DNA from: Candidatus Stahliibacteriota bacterium
Lineage (GTDB): Bacteria; Hydrothermota; Tepidihabitantia; B3-TA06
DNA length: 64,000 nt
Reading direction: 5' to 3'
NCBI GenBank assembly: GCA_004375895.1
Contig: SOJW01000040.1
Coordinates: 16,616 to 80,615, forward strand
A program made the position numbers and the translations under genes. Shown here piece after piece: positions 30,301 through 38,662 of this stretch. How positions within the stretch are numbered: the stretch's first letter is position 1; the number at the start of each line of letters is the position of its first letter. The notes beneath the pieces were generated by a model. It was given only the letters and a program-made list of their open reading frames with translations. It had not been told where the DNA came from and did no database searches.

Positions 30301-31020
30301 ACCGCAGGCGTAGCCATCCTGCTGGGAGATGATGTCTCCGTTTCCAAAGGGGCCAGGGCTGACCTCAGGCATCCCTATCGCTCGGCGGCGAGGGTTGATA
30401 GAAGCACTGTCCGTAAACGGCCATAGAACCTGGTAGTCAAGGGGTGTAGTTCCGGGGATGGCAAAAAGCCTTCCGCCTTCACCGTCATATCCGTAGCCCT
30501 CAGGGATGGTCATATCACTGAAGTAAAGCCCGAGGTTACTGATATTTCCAAACCCGCCGGCGTCTTCCATCTCCGGGGCGGCCATAGCTCCAATGTCCGA
30601 GTTAAAGGCACCCTTGGAGACGTTATAGACCATCTCGTCTCCAACCGGGTAGTGGCTGCCGACCCACAGACCCCAGGCATAGGTGTAGAACTGCTCCGAG
30701 CCTTTGGGATACTCGGCGTTCCTGCCTCTCGTGTCAGGGTAAAGCCTGCTAGACGCTATGGGGAATTCCCCTCTGTATTCGTGTTCGTCTGCGGCGTGGC
30801 GGGCAAAGGTGCCGCCCTGAAGGGTGTTGCTGACCAAGAAGTCTGAGATGTTTCCTGCGTCTACCCACCATATCATCCACCGGGACGCCGCCTTATCGGT
30901 CTGGATGGTCAAGAGACGGTTCTGGGGTGCAAGCTGAGTGGGGGTATCTCTGGCCAAAAGGGGCATGGTAAGGATCAGCAGACCGGCTAAAACAAGGATT
31001 GGTTTTCTTTTCATCGTCAT
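27382..31020 (-). CDS. large secreted protein with fibronectin-like modules and T9SS-like C-terminal domain
   Basis: signal peptide; C-term TIRIFNTAGLLIRTIEH...SGLYIWQVETETADGKKKTKVGKFAIVR. Confidence 0.8.
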   Translation of the reverse strand: MTMKRKPILVLAGLLILTMPLLARDTPTQLAPQNRLLTIQTDKAASRWMIWWVDAGNISDFLVSNTLQGGTFARHAADEHEYRGEFPIASSRLYPDTRGRNAEYPKGSEQFYTYAWGLWVGSHYPVGDEMVYNVSKGAFNSDIGAMAAPEMEDAGGFGNISNLGLYFSDMTIPEGYGYDGEGGRLFAIPGTTPLDYQVLWPFTDSASINPRRRAIGMPEVSPGPFGNGDIISQQDGYACGGDWIPVSDATCIWILSTGAYDLRGQGLRIEQRTYAWNYEYNDSYIFINYKIKNMNNFALDSVYFSFFMDNDIGEGGQSPGDDGFWDDLIGFDQELNMGYTYDANGSEEGWVTPAGYIGAVFLDTPLDIGLTGFETWPNGYEIDFEGQDSLKYAYMAHTEFWTYDKPNDVRMLLNCGPYPYLEPGEEVELTIAVIVAYSFDELKEKAKSAKVQFENGYFGYAPPPNPSLSVIPGDSMVYLTWGSEPEHYIDPMSGQPTFEGYRIYKSLSGLSETWQLLGDYDLKDSENPDTAVVEHTSGPSKATIEFLGLYYNESYPKEPAEYGFEPNTYTITFQTDRGYTYYIVYDIADQRMLSYNPDALDEGGYCVLDEINGTSKALSTAVRAKGKVTFTGAGSTQIPKATIVATDADNPVFGYVEFETTQDAAIDSAGTTVDVDVEAGLAGTIGNVTAGQITTIVDDIEGLTSVTNAEPITGGGDGKDHYPYESGDIIFIDGGQYRISNPDSGATGDILEPIHGEVFSIKTYVKEQLGGQAGVRHYYIDEDVRNGQIYYYSVTSYSRQQPTEGVESLEGGKTGKTYWAVPRTNPMGWQDAMVGPVIRVAGDGSALVKDSLVSPDEITGHEYEVGFRAVTRIDTIIEGSDVTIDTLYIIKYAYFKDVDADSLVLDSFLVHGGELSGPIIDGVLVQVAAVSMDTLDVEELIDTLYTGWLEKDSLTPTDMHFNIDWTGEIQGRPVPVTMDFLITIVEPPELVKVEDYNTGDSVRALWRGGSGDPIVNGDKFIIYWPEMKPGDEAFTFFFKDTVTQIKIDTFKTDDVVDSIITDTVALVSPPVSGEKFLIKTLKATTEEDRFRYTTFAIQMSEEDIDSLLDEIRVVPNPYYVRAPWDLSQYDRHVIFQGLPLTCTIRIFNTAGLLIRTIEHDGVGLYGTAGSEEWNLRTDERLDCTSGLYIWQVETETADGKKKTKVGKFAIVR

Positions 31021-31032
31021 TCCTCCTCTGGC

Positions 31033-34000
31033 CTAAAAGCTCACACGGATGCCGAAGCGCAGCTCACGCGGACTACCGAACATCGCCGGATTCTCTGTCA
31101 CACGGCGCTCCCAGTCAGCAACGTCGGCCTCCCAGTATTCGTATGTATCTGCGAAACCGTAGTTCGCGTAGTTGCGGTAGGTGACTTCTTCGTAGACAGG
31201 TCGTTTACCATCATCGTCAGGAAAACCGGTGCCGCTGTAGACCTTCGCCACGTTGCGCCAGTCAAAGAGGTTGCGAACATCTACATACGCTCCCAGCTTG
31301 AGCTTCTTTCCGAGAGGGAACCACTTCTCCAGCTTGGCATCCATGGTCTTCGTGCCCGGCATACGCCGGCTGCCCATGGGTATTATGTTACCGCGGGAGT
31401 CGGTTCCCCAGTAGGGCTGTCCTGAAGCGTAGTTGAACTGAACGTTCAGGTTGGTCATTCTTAAAGCCTTAACTGAGAAGTCCGGATCGAGATAGAAGTT
31501 TACGTTCGTCTTTAGCGAGTGGGTGATGTCAAACTCCAACGGGTACTCATGCTTCGGTGGCTCCAGAGCGGTGCCGCGATAGCGGTAGTAGAACTCCCGG
31601 CCTGAAGAACCGGTACCCTTGGCATCCATGAAGGAGTAGGTTATATTCCAGGAAAGGAAGCGTGGTGCCCGACGCACCAAACCCACATCGAACCCTTTGG
31701 TCTTGGCAAAGTCCTCGATCACATACACGGTGTAGGTTGCAAGTTTACCTTTGTAGATGGTGTTCACACTGCGAGTGGCCAGAAGGTTCTCCTGATCCTT
31801 GTAGTAGCCCTTAAGTTCAAACGCCATGTTCTTGGATATGAGGTACTTGTATCCCGCCTGGTAGAAGATCGTCTTTAAAGGCGGCAGGTTGGGGTTACCC
31901 AAGAGAGGCACACCTACGGTGATATCGGCTTCCAGGTTCTCATAAAGATCCCGCAGGTTGACCGGCTGGAAGAAGTGACCGTAGGAGGCATACATCATGG
32001 ATTTTTCAGAGACCGCGAAGGAGATCGAAAGACGAGGGCTGAACTGGAATTTAGGCTTTGCCCGTTCCTTACCGACGTCGATGTTCTCAGGATCAACAAA
32101 GTAGTCGGATGCGGGATGGAAGTAGTCGAAGCGAACACCGGCGTGAAGCTCCATGTCCTCGTATTTGACCTTGTCCTGAACGTAGGCTGCAGCGATGATC
32201 GGTTCCTTGTGGTAGGTATCGTTGTAGGGATTCTCGTTGACGAACTGAATCTCTTTGTAGTCGAGGAAATGGTAGTTCCCGCTGACCCCGGCCTTGAACC
32301 AGTGAACCTCGTTGGGGTTCCAGTCAACAGCAACATCCGCTATGTACTTGGTGGTGTTACGCTCCGCCCAGGCGGGTAAAAAGTAATAACGGAAGCGCCT
32401 GAATACGGGCTCGGAGTTATAACGAACGTAGTACAGGTTCCCTGAGCTCTCAAGGCTGTCCTCGTAGGGATTGTCCACGTCCAGTGTATCGAACAGTGTG
32501 TCGCCGTTCTCGATAACGGTATCCACGGGTGCTCGCCAGTCACGGTACTTATCGTAGTACTGTTTGTATAGGTCAAAGTCAAAGGGGTGGTAGTGCACGC
32601 CTACTGTATCCCCGTTTTCATCAAGCGTGGGTCGCCACTCGTTGACCTCGTACCAGCGCCAGTTGAGTGCCTCAAGCTGCTCTTTCCAGCCTACCCACCG
32701 GAAGGCATCGTCCTTATCTATAAGGTAACCGCTTTGTTGGATGTATTCGTTGTGGTAGAACCAGACCGCTGAGTCAGGGTCAGAAGTGATGCCTGAGTAG
32801 CGCTTCCGGATGTCGGGGAAGAAGACCTCCCGGAAATCTTCCTCCTCATCATCCCATACGAGTATCAGGGTGTCGGAAGGGAAATAGAAGCTCATAGAAT
32901 CGGCGTTGTAGAGCCTTCTGAATACCAATACCGAGTCTACAAAGGTGGTATCGCCGACGCTGTTAATGATGGTGTCGGTTTGAGTGGTATCCCATTCCCA
33001 CCATTTCTGACCGTAGGCCCAGGTAACCCAGGCCATCAGCTGACGACCGATCATGCGGAACTCGTTGTAGCCTGCGCCATCCATGTAAGAAGTCTTGGTG
33101 TGGGTGTTGAATGTACCCACGTTGACAGTGTAGGCTATCTTGTCAATGCGCTGGTTGACCTTGAGATTCAACTGGTAGTTGTCCTGGTTAACCATGGGTC
33201 CCTTCTGTAACCAGATGCCCTTCGAGTAAACATGGCTATAGCCATGACGCCAGGTGTTCGAGTAGTTGCCTGAGAGGGTGAACTTCGCCCCGCCCGTGAA
33301 CGGACGCCAGGCAAGCTTAAGCGTCCCGTTCTTGCGGTGCTGATCGTTGAACGGAAGCCTATCTTCATGCTCCAGGATGTTCCCAGAGATGAAGAAAGAG
33401 GAGCGCGGCAGACCCAAGGGTCCACCAAGGGACAAGGACCCCTTGTTGTGCCACATATCCTCGTTAGGAGCCTTGATCGGGTCTTTGCTCAACCTCAGGT
33501 GGGCGTCGGTCTCATACTCCACCGTGCCCTCGAATCTCTGGCTACCTTCGCGGGTGACGATGTTGATCACCGCCGACATGGCATCGCCGTACTCGGCATT
33601 AAAGGTGCCGGTGTTGATGGTAATCTCCTGGATGGCGGTGTTGTCGATGTAGACGCCCGATTGACCTGTAACAGGATCGTTGGCGTTGATACCGTCAACC
33701 ACGTAGACTACCTCGTTGGCTCGACCGCCCTGGATGTGCAGACCAGCCGAGTATCCACTCGCAGTCTCGGTGGCTCCGGCAACAAGCCTTACGACGTCCT
33801 CGTAGTTATCCACCGGCCTACGTGCGATCTCCTCGTGCTCTATGGGAGGTGGTTCCGTGGTGAGAAGTTCCCGCTCGGCCGTAATAATCTGCTCAGGCAT
33901 CCCGATGGCGCCGGGCTTTAGCCTTGCGTCCTGTTTGGTAACCTGGTCGGCCGTAACCTTGACGTTTTTTACCAGGACGGTCTGGTAGCCAATCATCGAG

Positions 34001-34242
34001 AACTCAAGGGCGTATGTGCCGGCACGAAGGTTAGAGATCACGTAGGTTCCATCCGTCCCGGTCGCAGCACCAGTGACAGGTTCCCCATCTTGTTGCACGG
34101 TCACGTTCACAATGGGAAGTGGTTCCCCTGTTTCGGCGTCTCTTACCCGCCCGGTGATCTTCCCCATGATACCGGCCATCAAAAAACAGGGAATAAGAAG
34201 TAACACCAGGACGAGAAAAACGCCCCTTACTTTTATTCTCAT
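31033..34242 (-). CDS. TonB-dependent receptor with N-terminal carboxypeptidase-regulatory-like domain
   Basis: GKITGRVRDAETGEPLPIVNVTV; plug-like GLHIQGGRANEVVYVVDGINANDPV; C-terminal strand ending FGIRVSF. Confidence 0.9.
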   Translation of the reverse strand: MRIKVRGVFLVLVLLLIPCFLMAGIMGKITGRVRDAETGEPLPIVNVTVQQDGEPVTGAATGTDGTYVISNLRAGTYALEFSMIGYQTVLVKNVKVTADQVTKQDARLKPGAIGMPEQIITAERELLTTEPPPIEHEEIARRPVDNYEDVVRLVAGATETASGYSAGLHIQGGRANEVVYVVDGINANDPVTGQSGVYIDNTAIQEITINTGTFNAEYGDAMSAVINIVTREGSQRFEGTVEYETDAHLRLSKDPIKAPNEDMWHNKGSLSLGGPLGLPRSSFFISGNILEHEDRLPFNDQHRKNGTLKLAWRPFTGGAKFTLSGNYSNTWRHGYSHVYSKGIWLQKGPMVNQDNYQLNLKVNQRIDKIAYTVNVGTFNTHTKTSYMDGAGYNEFRMIGRQLMAWVTWAYGQKWWEWDTTQTDTIINSVGDTTFVDSVLVFRRLYNADSMSFYFPSDTLILVWDDEEEDFREVFFPDIRKRYSGITSDPDSAVWFYHNEYIQQSGYLIDKDDAFRWVGWKEQLEALNWRWYEVNEWRPTLDENGDTVGVHYHPFDFDLYKQYYDKYRDWRAPVDTVIENGDTLFDTLDVDNPYEDSLESSGNLYYVRYNSEPVFRRFRYYFLPAWAERNTTKYIADVAVDWNPNEVHWFKAGVSGNYHFLDYKEIQFVNENPYNDTYHKEPIIAAAYVQDKVKYEDMELHAGVRFDYFHPASDYFVDPENIDVGKERAKPKFQFSPRLSISFAVSEKSMMYASYGHFFQPVNLRDLYENLEADITVGVPLLGNPNLPPLKTIFYQAGYKYLISKNMAFELKGYYKDQENLLATRSVNTIYKGKLATYTVYVIEDFAKTKGFDVGLVRRAPRFLSWNITYSFMDAKGTGSSGREFYYRYRGTALEPPKHEYPLEFDITHSLKTNVNFYLDPDFSVKALRMTNLNVQFNYASGQPYWGTDSRGNIIPMGSRRMPGTKTMDAKLEKWFPLGKKLKLGAYVDVRNLFDWRNVAKVYSGTGFPDDDGKRPVYEEVTYRNYANYGFADTYEYWEADVADWERRVTENPAMFGSPRELRFGIRVSF

Positions 34243-34483
34243 GTTGAACCTCCTAGCTTAAGCTGGATGGTTTGCTCAACATACTCTATGTTAACTGGGG
34301 TCGGAATACTCCGATTGGTGGAGATTGAAGCACCTCCTTTTCTTTCGTGTGAGTTTACACTTTGGCATGCAATCATAATACCCGTCCATTTTTCCGGGCC
34401 ACCCTAGAAAGCCCGACATTAACCTGCTCCAAAAGGTTACACGGGGAGACAATTCGACTCCTTCGTGCATCCCTTTTTACTTG

Positions 34484-34511
34484 AGTATAGGTTTCTTTCC
34501 CAACTTGTCAA
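34484..34511 (-). promoter_or_regulatory. promoter TTGACA-N16-TATACT giving an approx. 230-nt leader upstream of the TonB receptor gene
   Basis: direct reading. Confidence 0.6.
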
Positions 34512-34578
34512 GAGGTAAGAAGGGTTAATCTAACTGGAATTTCGCCTCAAAAAACGCGCTCATCTGCCAGTACGTAGG

Positions 34579-34606
34579 TTGACGTATCCTCCTCGAGGAG
34601 TATTCT
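34579..34606 (+). promoter_or_regulatory. promoter TTGACG-N16-TATTCT, 7 nt before the ATG at 34614
   Basis: direct reading. Confidence 0.55.
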
Positions 34607-34613
34607 AGGGGTT

Positions 34614-35384
34614 ATGGGACGGAAATCTCTTCTTCAAGCAAGTGTCGCAATGATTGTGCTGATTGCGGCAATCTCCTGCACGCCTCCGGCACAGATCCAG
34701 CCCTTCCTTTGGATCAAGTGGATCAAGGCGCTGGAAGGCGACGGGAGGGTCACGGTCCAGTTCTGGCTCACCGAGGAAACCCTACTTGATCAGGGCGGCC
34801 GATACGGCTACTTCACGCTGCTTCGTGCCGAAGGCGAGGGAAAATTTATCGAGGTAGCCGAGTTATGCCCAATAAATCCCCTGCGCGTCACCTGGTGCTG
34901 GACCGATTCTTCGGTTACGAACGGTAAAAGCTACCGCTATCTAGTGCACGCGATCTTTGCGGTCTTCGATGACCCTGAGGCTGAAGGCTACTCGGACACG
35001 TTAACGGTCACTCCCCAGGCTGGTCTTGCCGACCCTCGCCCCCAACCCCCGGAAAGCCTTAGACATATGCCTTTATTCGAAGACACCGTCACCCTTCTCT
35101 GGGCAGAGCCTTCTGAACACGACAGCCTCTACTACCTTCTATATTACTCCCCTGCCATCCACGATTTCACCACCTACGAGGAAAACCTGGATGGCGCGGG
35201 CCACGAGTGGGACCCGACCGGAGGCGATCTTGGAGTGCACCCGGTTCGGTTGGACTCGGCAAGGTATACCTTCTATTGCGACCGCGACGATAAGACACGC
35301 TCCTATCGGATAATCTACTTCGTGGATTCTGTGATGAGCTACCCCTCCGAGATCTTGGAGATAGAACATACCTGGCAGCCATAG
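34614..35384 (+). CDS. hypothetical lipoprotein with fibronectin-like fold
   Basis: LIAAISCTPPAQ lipobox; FN3-like strands. Confidence 0.7.
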   Translation: MGRKSLLQASVAMIVLIAAISCTPPAQIQPFLWIKWIKALEGDGRVTVQFWLTEETLLDQGGRYGYFTLLRAEGEGKFIEVAELCPINPLRVTWCWTDSSVTNGKSYRYLVHAIFAVFDDPEAEGYSDTLTVTPQAGLADPRPQPPESLRHMPLFEDTVTLLWAEPSEHDSLYYLLYYSPAIHDFTTYEENLDGAGHEWDPTGGDLGVHPVRLDSARYTFYCDRDDKTRSYRIIYFVDSVMSYPSEILEIEHTWQP

Positions 35385-35606
35385 GGTCTTCTTTCGATTG
35401 CCCTCCGGATCCCTTTCGGCACGAGGCCACCCAAGAGAGATATTTTGAGGAAGGAGTATCACCCCCAGTCAAGCCATCGAACGACGGAAGCCGGACTCGC
35501 ATGAATCCCAATTCAACACCCTCAGTATTGATGGAATCAGTTGTTTAATAAAGGCATCGCCGCTTGATTATTTCAAGATATCCACTCCGAAGTCTGTGAG
35601 GACAAC

Positions 35607-36758
35607 TCAACGTCTAGCTGTCTCGGTCCACACCGAGTAGTCCTTGCCCCTCAACAGGTTAAAGAAAGCTACTATCGAGGCCCATGCGGAAAGGATGAAG
35701 TACCAGATGGAGCTAACCAATGGTACATTAAGCTTGCGTTTGGAAACCCACGCCCCAAGGGCACCTGCCAGATAGAACAGGACCTGGCAGCCGAAGAGTA
35801 TCTGCCAGAAAAGCGAGGTGGTCACAAGGAAGGCGTTGCTAATAAAGATGAGTATCATGAACACCGGCAGGAGCCAGCGCAAAATCTTATGTGACCATGT
35901 CTGCCATGAAAGTACGGGGAAGCGGAAGGGATTAAGGTAACGGCCGTTGCGAGCCAGACTCCAGAGCGCCAGGGTGATTGTCCTTACCCGACGAGCAAAA
36001 AGCGAGGTGGTGGTAGCGGGCGAGAAATCCCTTGCCGAAACCCTGTCGAGTAGCAACACCTTTTTCCCCTGTTCCAGAACCTGAAGCGGAGCGAGGAAGT
36101 CGGCGTCCAGCCGAGGATCTTCTACATTAAAGAGCGCAGGACGGACGGCATAGATCGCTCCGATCACCCCAATCAATCGTCCCAGAAGACTCTCTGCCTT
36201 CCGGGTAAGCATCTCGAAGCGCCAGTAAATCCCTTCGTTACGGCTGATACCCGACTCACCTACGTTCACGTAGTGGATGGTGCCGGTAGTGGCACCCACC
36301 TTGGGATCGGCAAACGGAGCGACAAGCTCATTGAGATGGTGCGGTTCAAGGAGTGCGTCTGCGTCCGTTACCACGAAGATGTCCGCTTCGCATTGTGCAA
36401 GTGCCCTTGCAAGGCCCGCACTCTTGCCCGAACGGCGGGGATTCTCCAATACCCGAAGGATTCCTTCACGCTCGGCACGCCTGAGAATCTCAAGTGTCTC
36501 AGGGGTGGCTGCGTCTGAAACCGCCACCACATCAAGCTTCTCACTCGGATAATCCAAGGCAAGACAGTTCTTGATCTTCTCCTCCAGCCTCTTACCCTCC
36601 CAGCAGCAGGCAAATACAAACATAACACTGGGTAGCTCTTTATAGGTACAACTCCTTTTCCTGCGTCCTCGGGCCGCGGCCATGGAAAGAAGAATCAAGG
36701 GATACCCAAAGAAGGAGTAAAGCAAAAGGAAAGCGGCGCATAGGAACAGGACAGTCAT
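35607..36758 (-). CDS. glycosyltransferase family 2
   Basis: VVAVSDAATPETLEIL, ADIFVVTDADALLEPHHL; C-terminal TM segments; MTVLFL start. Confidence 0.85.
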   Translation of the reverse strand: MTVLFLCAAFLLLYSFFGYPLILLSMAAARGRRKRSCTYKELPSVMFVFACCWEGKRLEEKIKNCLALDYPSEKLDVVAVSDAATPETLEILRRAEREGILRVLENPRRSGKSAGLARALAQCEADIFVVTDADALLEPHHLNELVAPFADPKVGATTGTIHYVNVGESGISRNEGIYWRFEMLTRKAESLLGRLIGVIGAIYAVRPALFNVEDPRLDADFLAPLQVLEQGKKVLLLDRVSARDFSPATTTSLFARRVRTITLALWSLARNGRYLNPFRFPVLSWQTWSHKILRWLLPVFMILIFISNAFLVTTSLFWQILFGCQVLFYLAGALGAWVSKRKLNVPLVSSIWYFILSAWASIVAFFNLLRGKDYSVWTETARR

Positions 36759-36769
36759 TGTCTTAACTC

Positions 36770-36946
36770 CTAAAAGCTCGGGGTGGTGAAGGCGGCAACA
36801 CAGTAAAGCCTGACCCTGCGCAGAGGGACCCTCCATGTCCAGGCTCTGGGAAAGCTTATGATCACCTTGCTGGTGGCAGACTCTCGCATCTTCTTAAGGA
36901 TAGGCAATGGCTCTTTGACGTAATCAAACGATCCGATGCCAATCAT
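36770..36946 (-). pseudogene. SAM-methyltransferase C-terminal remnant (MIGIGSFDYVKEPLPILKKMRESATSKVIISFPRAWTWRVPLRRVRLYCVAAFTTPSF)
   Basis: hand translation of an open frame below the 60-aa track cut-off. Confidence 0.5.
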
Positions 36947-37332
36947 GGTTTCCGCTTCCCTGTCACAGAGATCTTCCTGAAGGGAGAGACCCTCCCGTAA
37001 TCAGGATGGAATCCTTCCTCTTCGATCTCCCTTACGAGACCTGGAACCTGCTCGGCGATCCACCCCAGAACGAAAAACGTGGCTTTGGTGTTATGTATGG
37101 AGAGGAGTTTCAATATAAGCCTGGTACTTTGATCTATACGCAGCTCCTGGATGTCCCAATCTTCCCGTCTGACCACATCCCTTAGGTTATAAACACAGAA
37201 CCAATCTTCCAGGTCAATTGAGATACCGTTTCTCATCTTTAACCTTTGCAGCCCCATCTGGGTTCTCGATGGACTGAGTTCCACTAAAATCTTGCCTACT
37301 ACCCTGCTCTCACTCAACTTAGACCTATCCAT
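36943..37332 (-). pseudogene. 3'-truncated polysaccharide deacetylase (NodB-domain N-terminus)
   Basis: NGISIDLEDWFCVYNL...NTKATFFVLGWIAEQVPGLVREIEEEGFH, then ends. Confidence 0.7.
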
Positions 37333-37338
37333 CGTCTA

Positions 37339-37367
37339 AGTATAGCCAAAATCCCGGAGGGGGTCAA
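37339..37367 (-). promoter_or_regulatory. promoter TTGACC-N17-TATACT, 6 nt before the ATG at 37332
   Basis: direct reading. Confidence 0.6.
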
Positions 37368-37633
37368 GCCGAAGTAATATATTTTCTGGTTCGAAGATGG
37401 TAACGTTGGTTAACGTCCACAAGAACGAGGGGCTGAGAGACCTAAAACAAAGTCTGACGAAACAAACGAGAACCCCTGAGCTTTAACCCTGAATGCTCTT
37501 AGCGAGGGAAGAGAACTAGATAATAAGTCTGTCTCTGTTCCGTTCAGGAACGCAACCTCGGATTAAGGGTCCTTGCCTTTGGCAAATCCCCATCCTTCCT
37601 TTCCCATACTATTTTTCCCCAGCGCTCGGCGTT

Positions 37634-38401
37634 CTATTGCCGGTCGATGATGATGGTCACCATGCACTCGCAAAGCAAACGCAGGTTAAGCGGCGAATCC
37701 AGGATACGTTCTGCGTCCGCAGCGGAAAGGACGATGTCACAGCGATCACGCCCTGCGGCACGTTCGGCTATCAACCTCAAGGGGTTGAGTCCAAGCTCCC
37801 GGGTTTGGAGCGCGGCCCGCGGTGAGTATGCATAATGCACATAGCCGCGTTCCAACAAAACATCTCTATCCACGTTGCCCGCATCAAGGATTACGTTACC
37901 CTGTGGATCAAGGAGTCGCGGAAAGATACCCGGTCGGAAACCTGTGCCTCGCGCGTCGATAATGAAGCCGGTGCTGGGTATGGAGCTCAGGTTGTTCTGT
38001 TCTGGGCCGGTTGAGGCATCCGGTTCTTGCTCATGCAAAGTAGAAGGTTGCATGGGACGCGGGATGAGTTCTTCGAGGAAGGGACCAACCAGGCTTATTA
38101 CATACTCGTTCTGGACCTCTCCTGCGGTGGAGTAGCGAGTAGAAACGACTTGTGGATATGAGAGCGCGGTTTGGAAATAATTCTGAGCATCTCGTGAGCG
38201 AGCCACCGCATCCCCTAGACTCAACTCCCCGTATAGGGGTATAGTCGCAAGCATTGAATCGAGGCTTGCCTCGAGCTCCCCCTTATAGAACGTGTCGCTG
38301 GCGAGATTAACCGGTCCATAGAAGTGAACCGAGAGTTCGCTCCAATCCACCTCCAACTCAACACCGCCGATCAATAAGAATGCTAACACAAACTGAGCCA
38401 T
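37634..38401 (-). CDS. hypothetical secreted protein
   Basis: N-terminal hydrophobic segment; GFIIDARGTGFRPGIFPRLLDPQGNVI. Confidence 0.6.
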   Translation of the reverse strand: MAQFVLAFLLIGGVELEVDWSELSVHFYGPVNLASDTFYKGELEASLDSMLATIPLYGELSLGDAVARSRDAQNYFQTALSYPQVVSTRYSTAGEVQNEYVISLVGPFLEELIPRPMQPSTLHEQEPDASTGPEQNNLSSIPSTGFIIDARGTGFRPGIFPRLLDPQGNVILDAGNVDRDVLLERGYVHYAYSPRAALQTRELGLNPLRLIAERAAGRDRCDIVLSAADAERILDSPLNLRLLCECMVTIIIDRQ

Positions 38402-38426
38402 TCAGCCTCCAGTATTAGACACTTCA

Positions 38427-38499
38427 AGCGGACGACGGGACTTGAACCCGCGACCACAGGCTTGGGAAGCCTGTGCTCTACCAACTGAGCTACATCCGC
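38427..38499 (-). tRNA. tRNA-Gly (anticodon CCC)
   Basis: GCGGATGTAGCTCAGTTGGTAGAGCACAGGCTTCCCAAGCCTGTGGTCGCGGGTTCAAGTCCCGTCGTCCGCT. Confidence 0.95.
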
Positions 38500-38662
38500 A
38501 TCTTTCAAGAAAAGTATAGGCCAGAAAGCGGGTCTGTCAAGAGGACGCATTGCCTCATCAAAAATCCACCTGAAGTTGAGTGGTTGCCTCACGTAAGAAT
38601 CCACATGAACGAAGATCTGTATATGATCGTTTCCAAGAGCAACAATTATAGGAGGCGGTCAT

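Noticed and set aside
28288-34261. Many 60-190-aa ORFs opposite the large secreted protein and TonB receptor genes
   Set aside because: Shadow frames of high-quality coding sequence on the other strand; no SD or domain support.
34243-34480. Cobalamin riboswitch upstream of the TonB receptor
   Set aside because: No recognisable B12-box-like motif by eye; the leader was reported only as an uncharacterised long UTR.
38383-38604. ORF containing ADVAQLVEHRLPKPVVAGSSPVVRL
   Set aside because: Antisense/overlapping translation of tRNA-Gly; a well-known artefact pattern.
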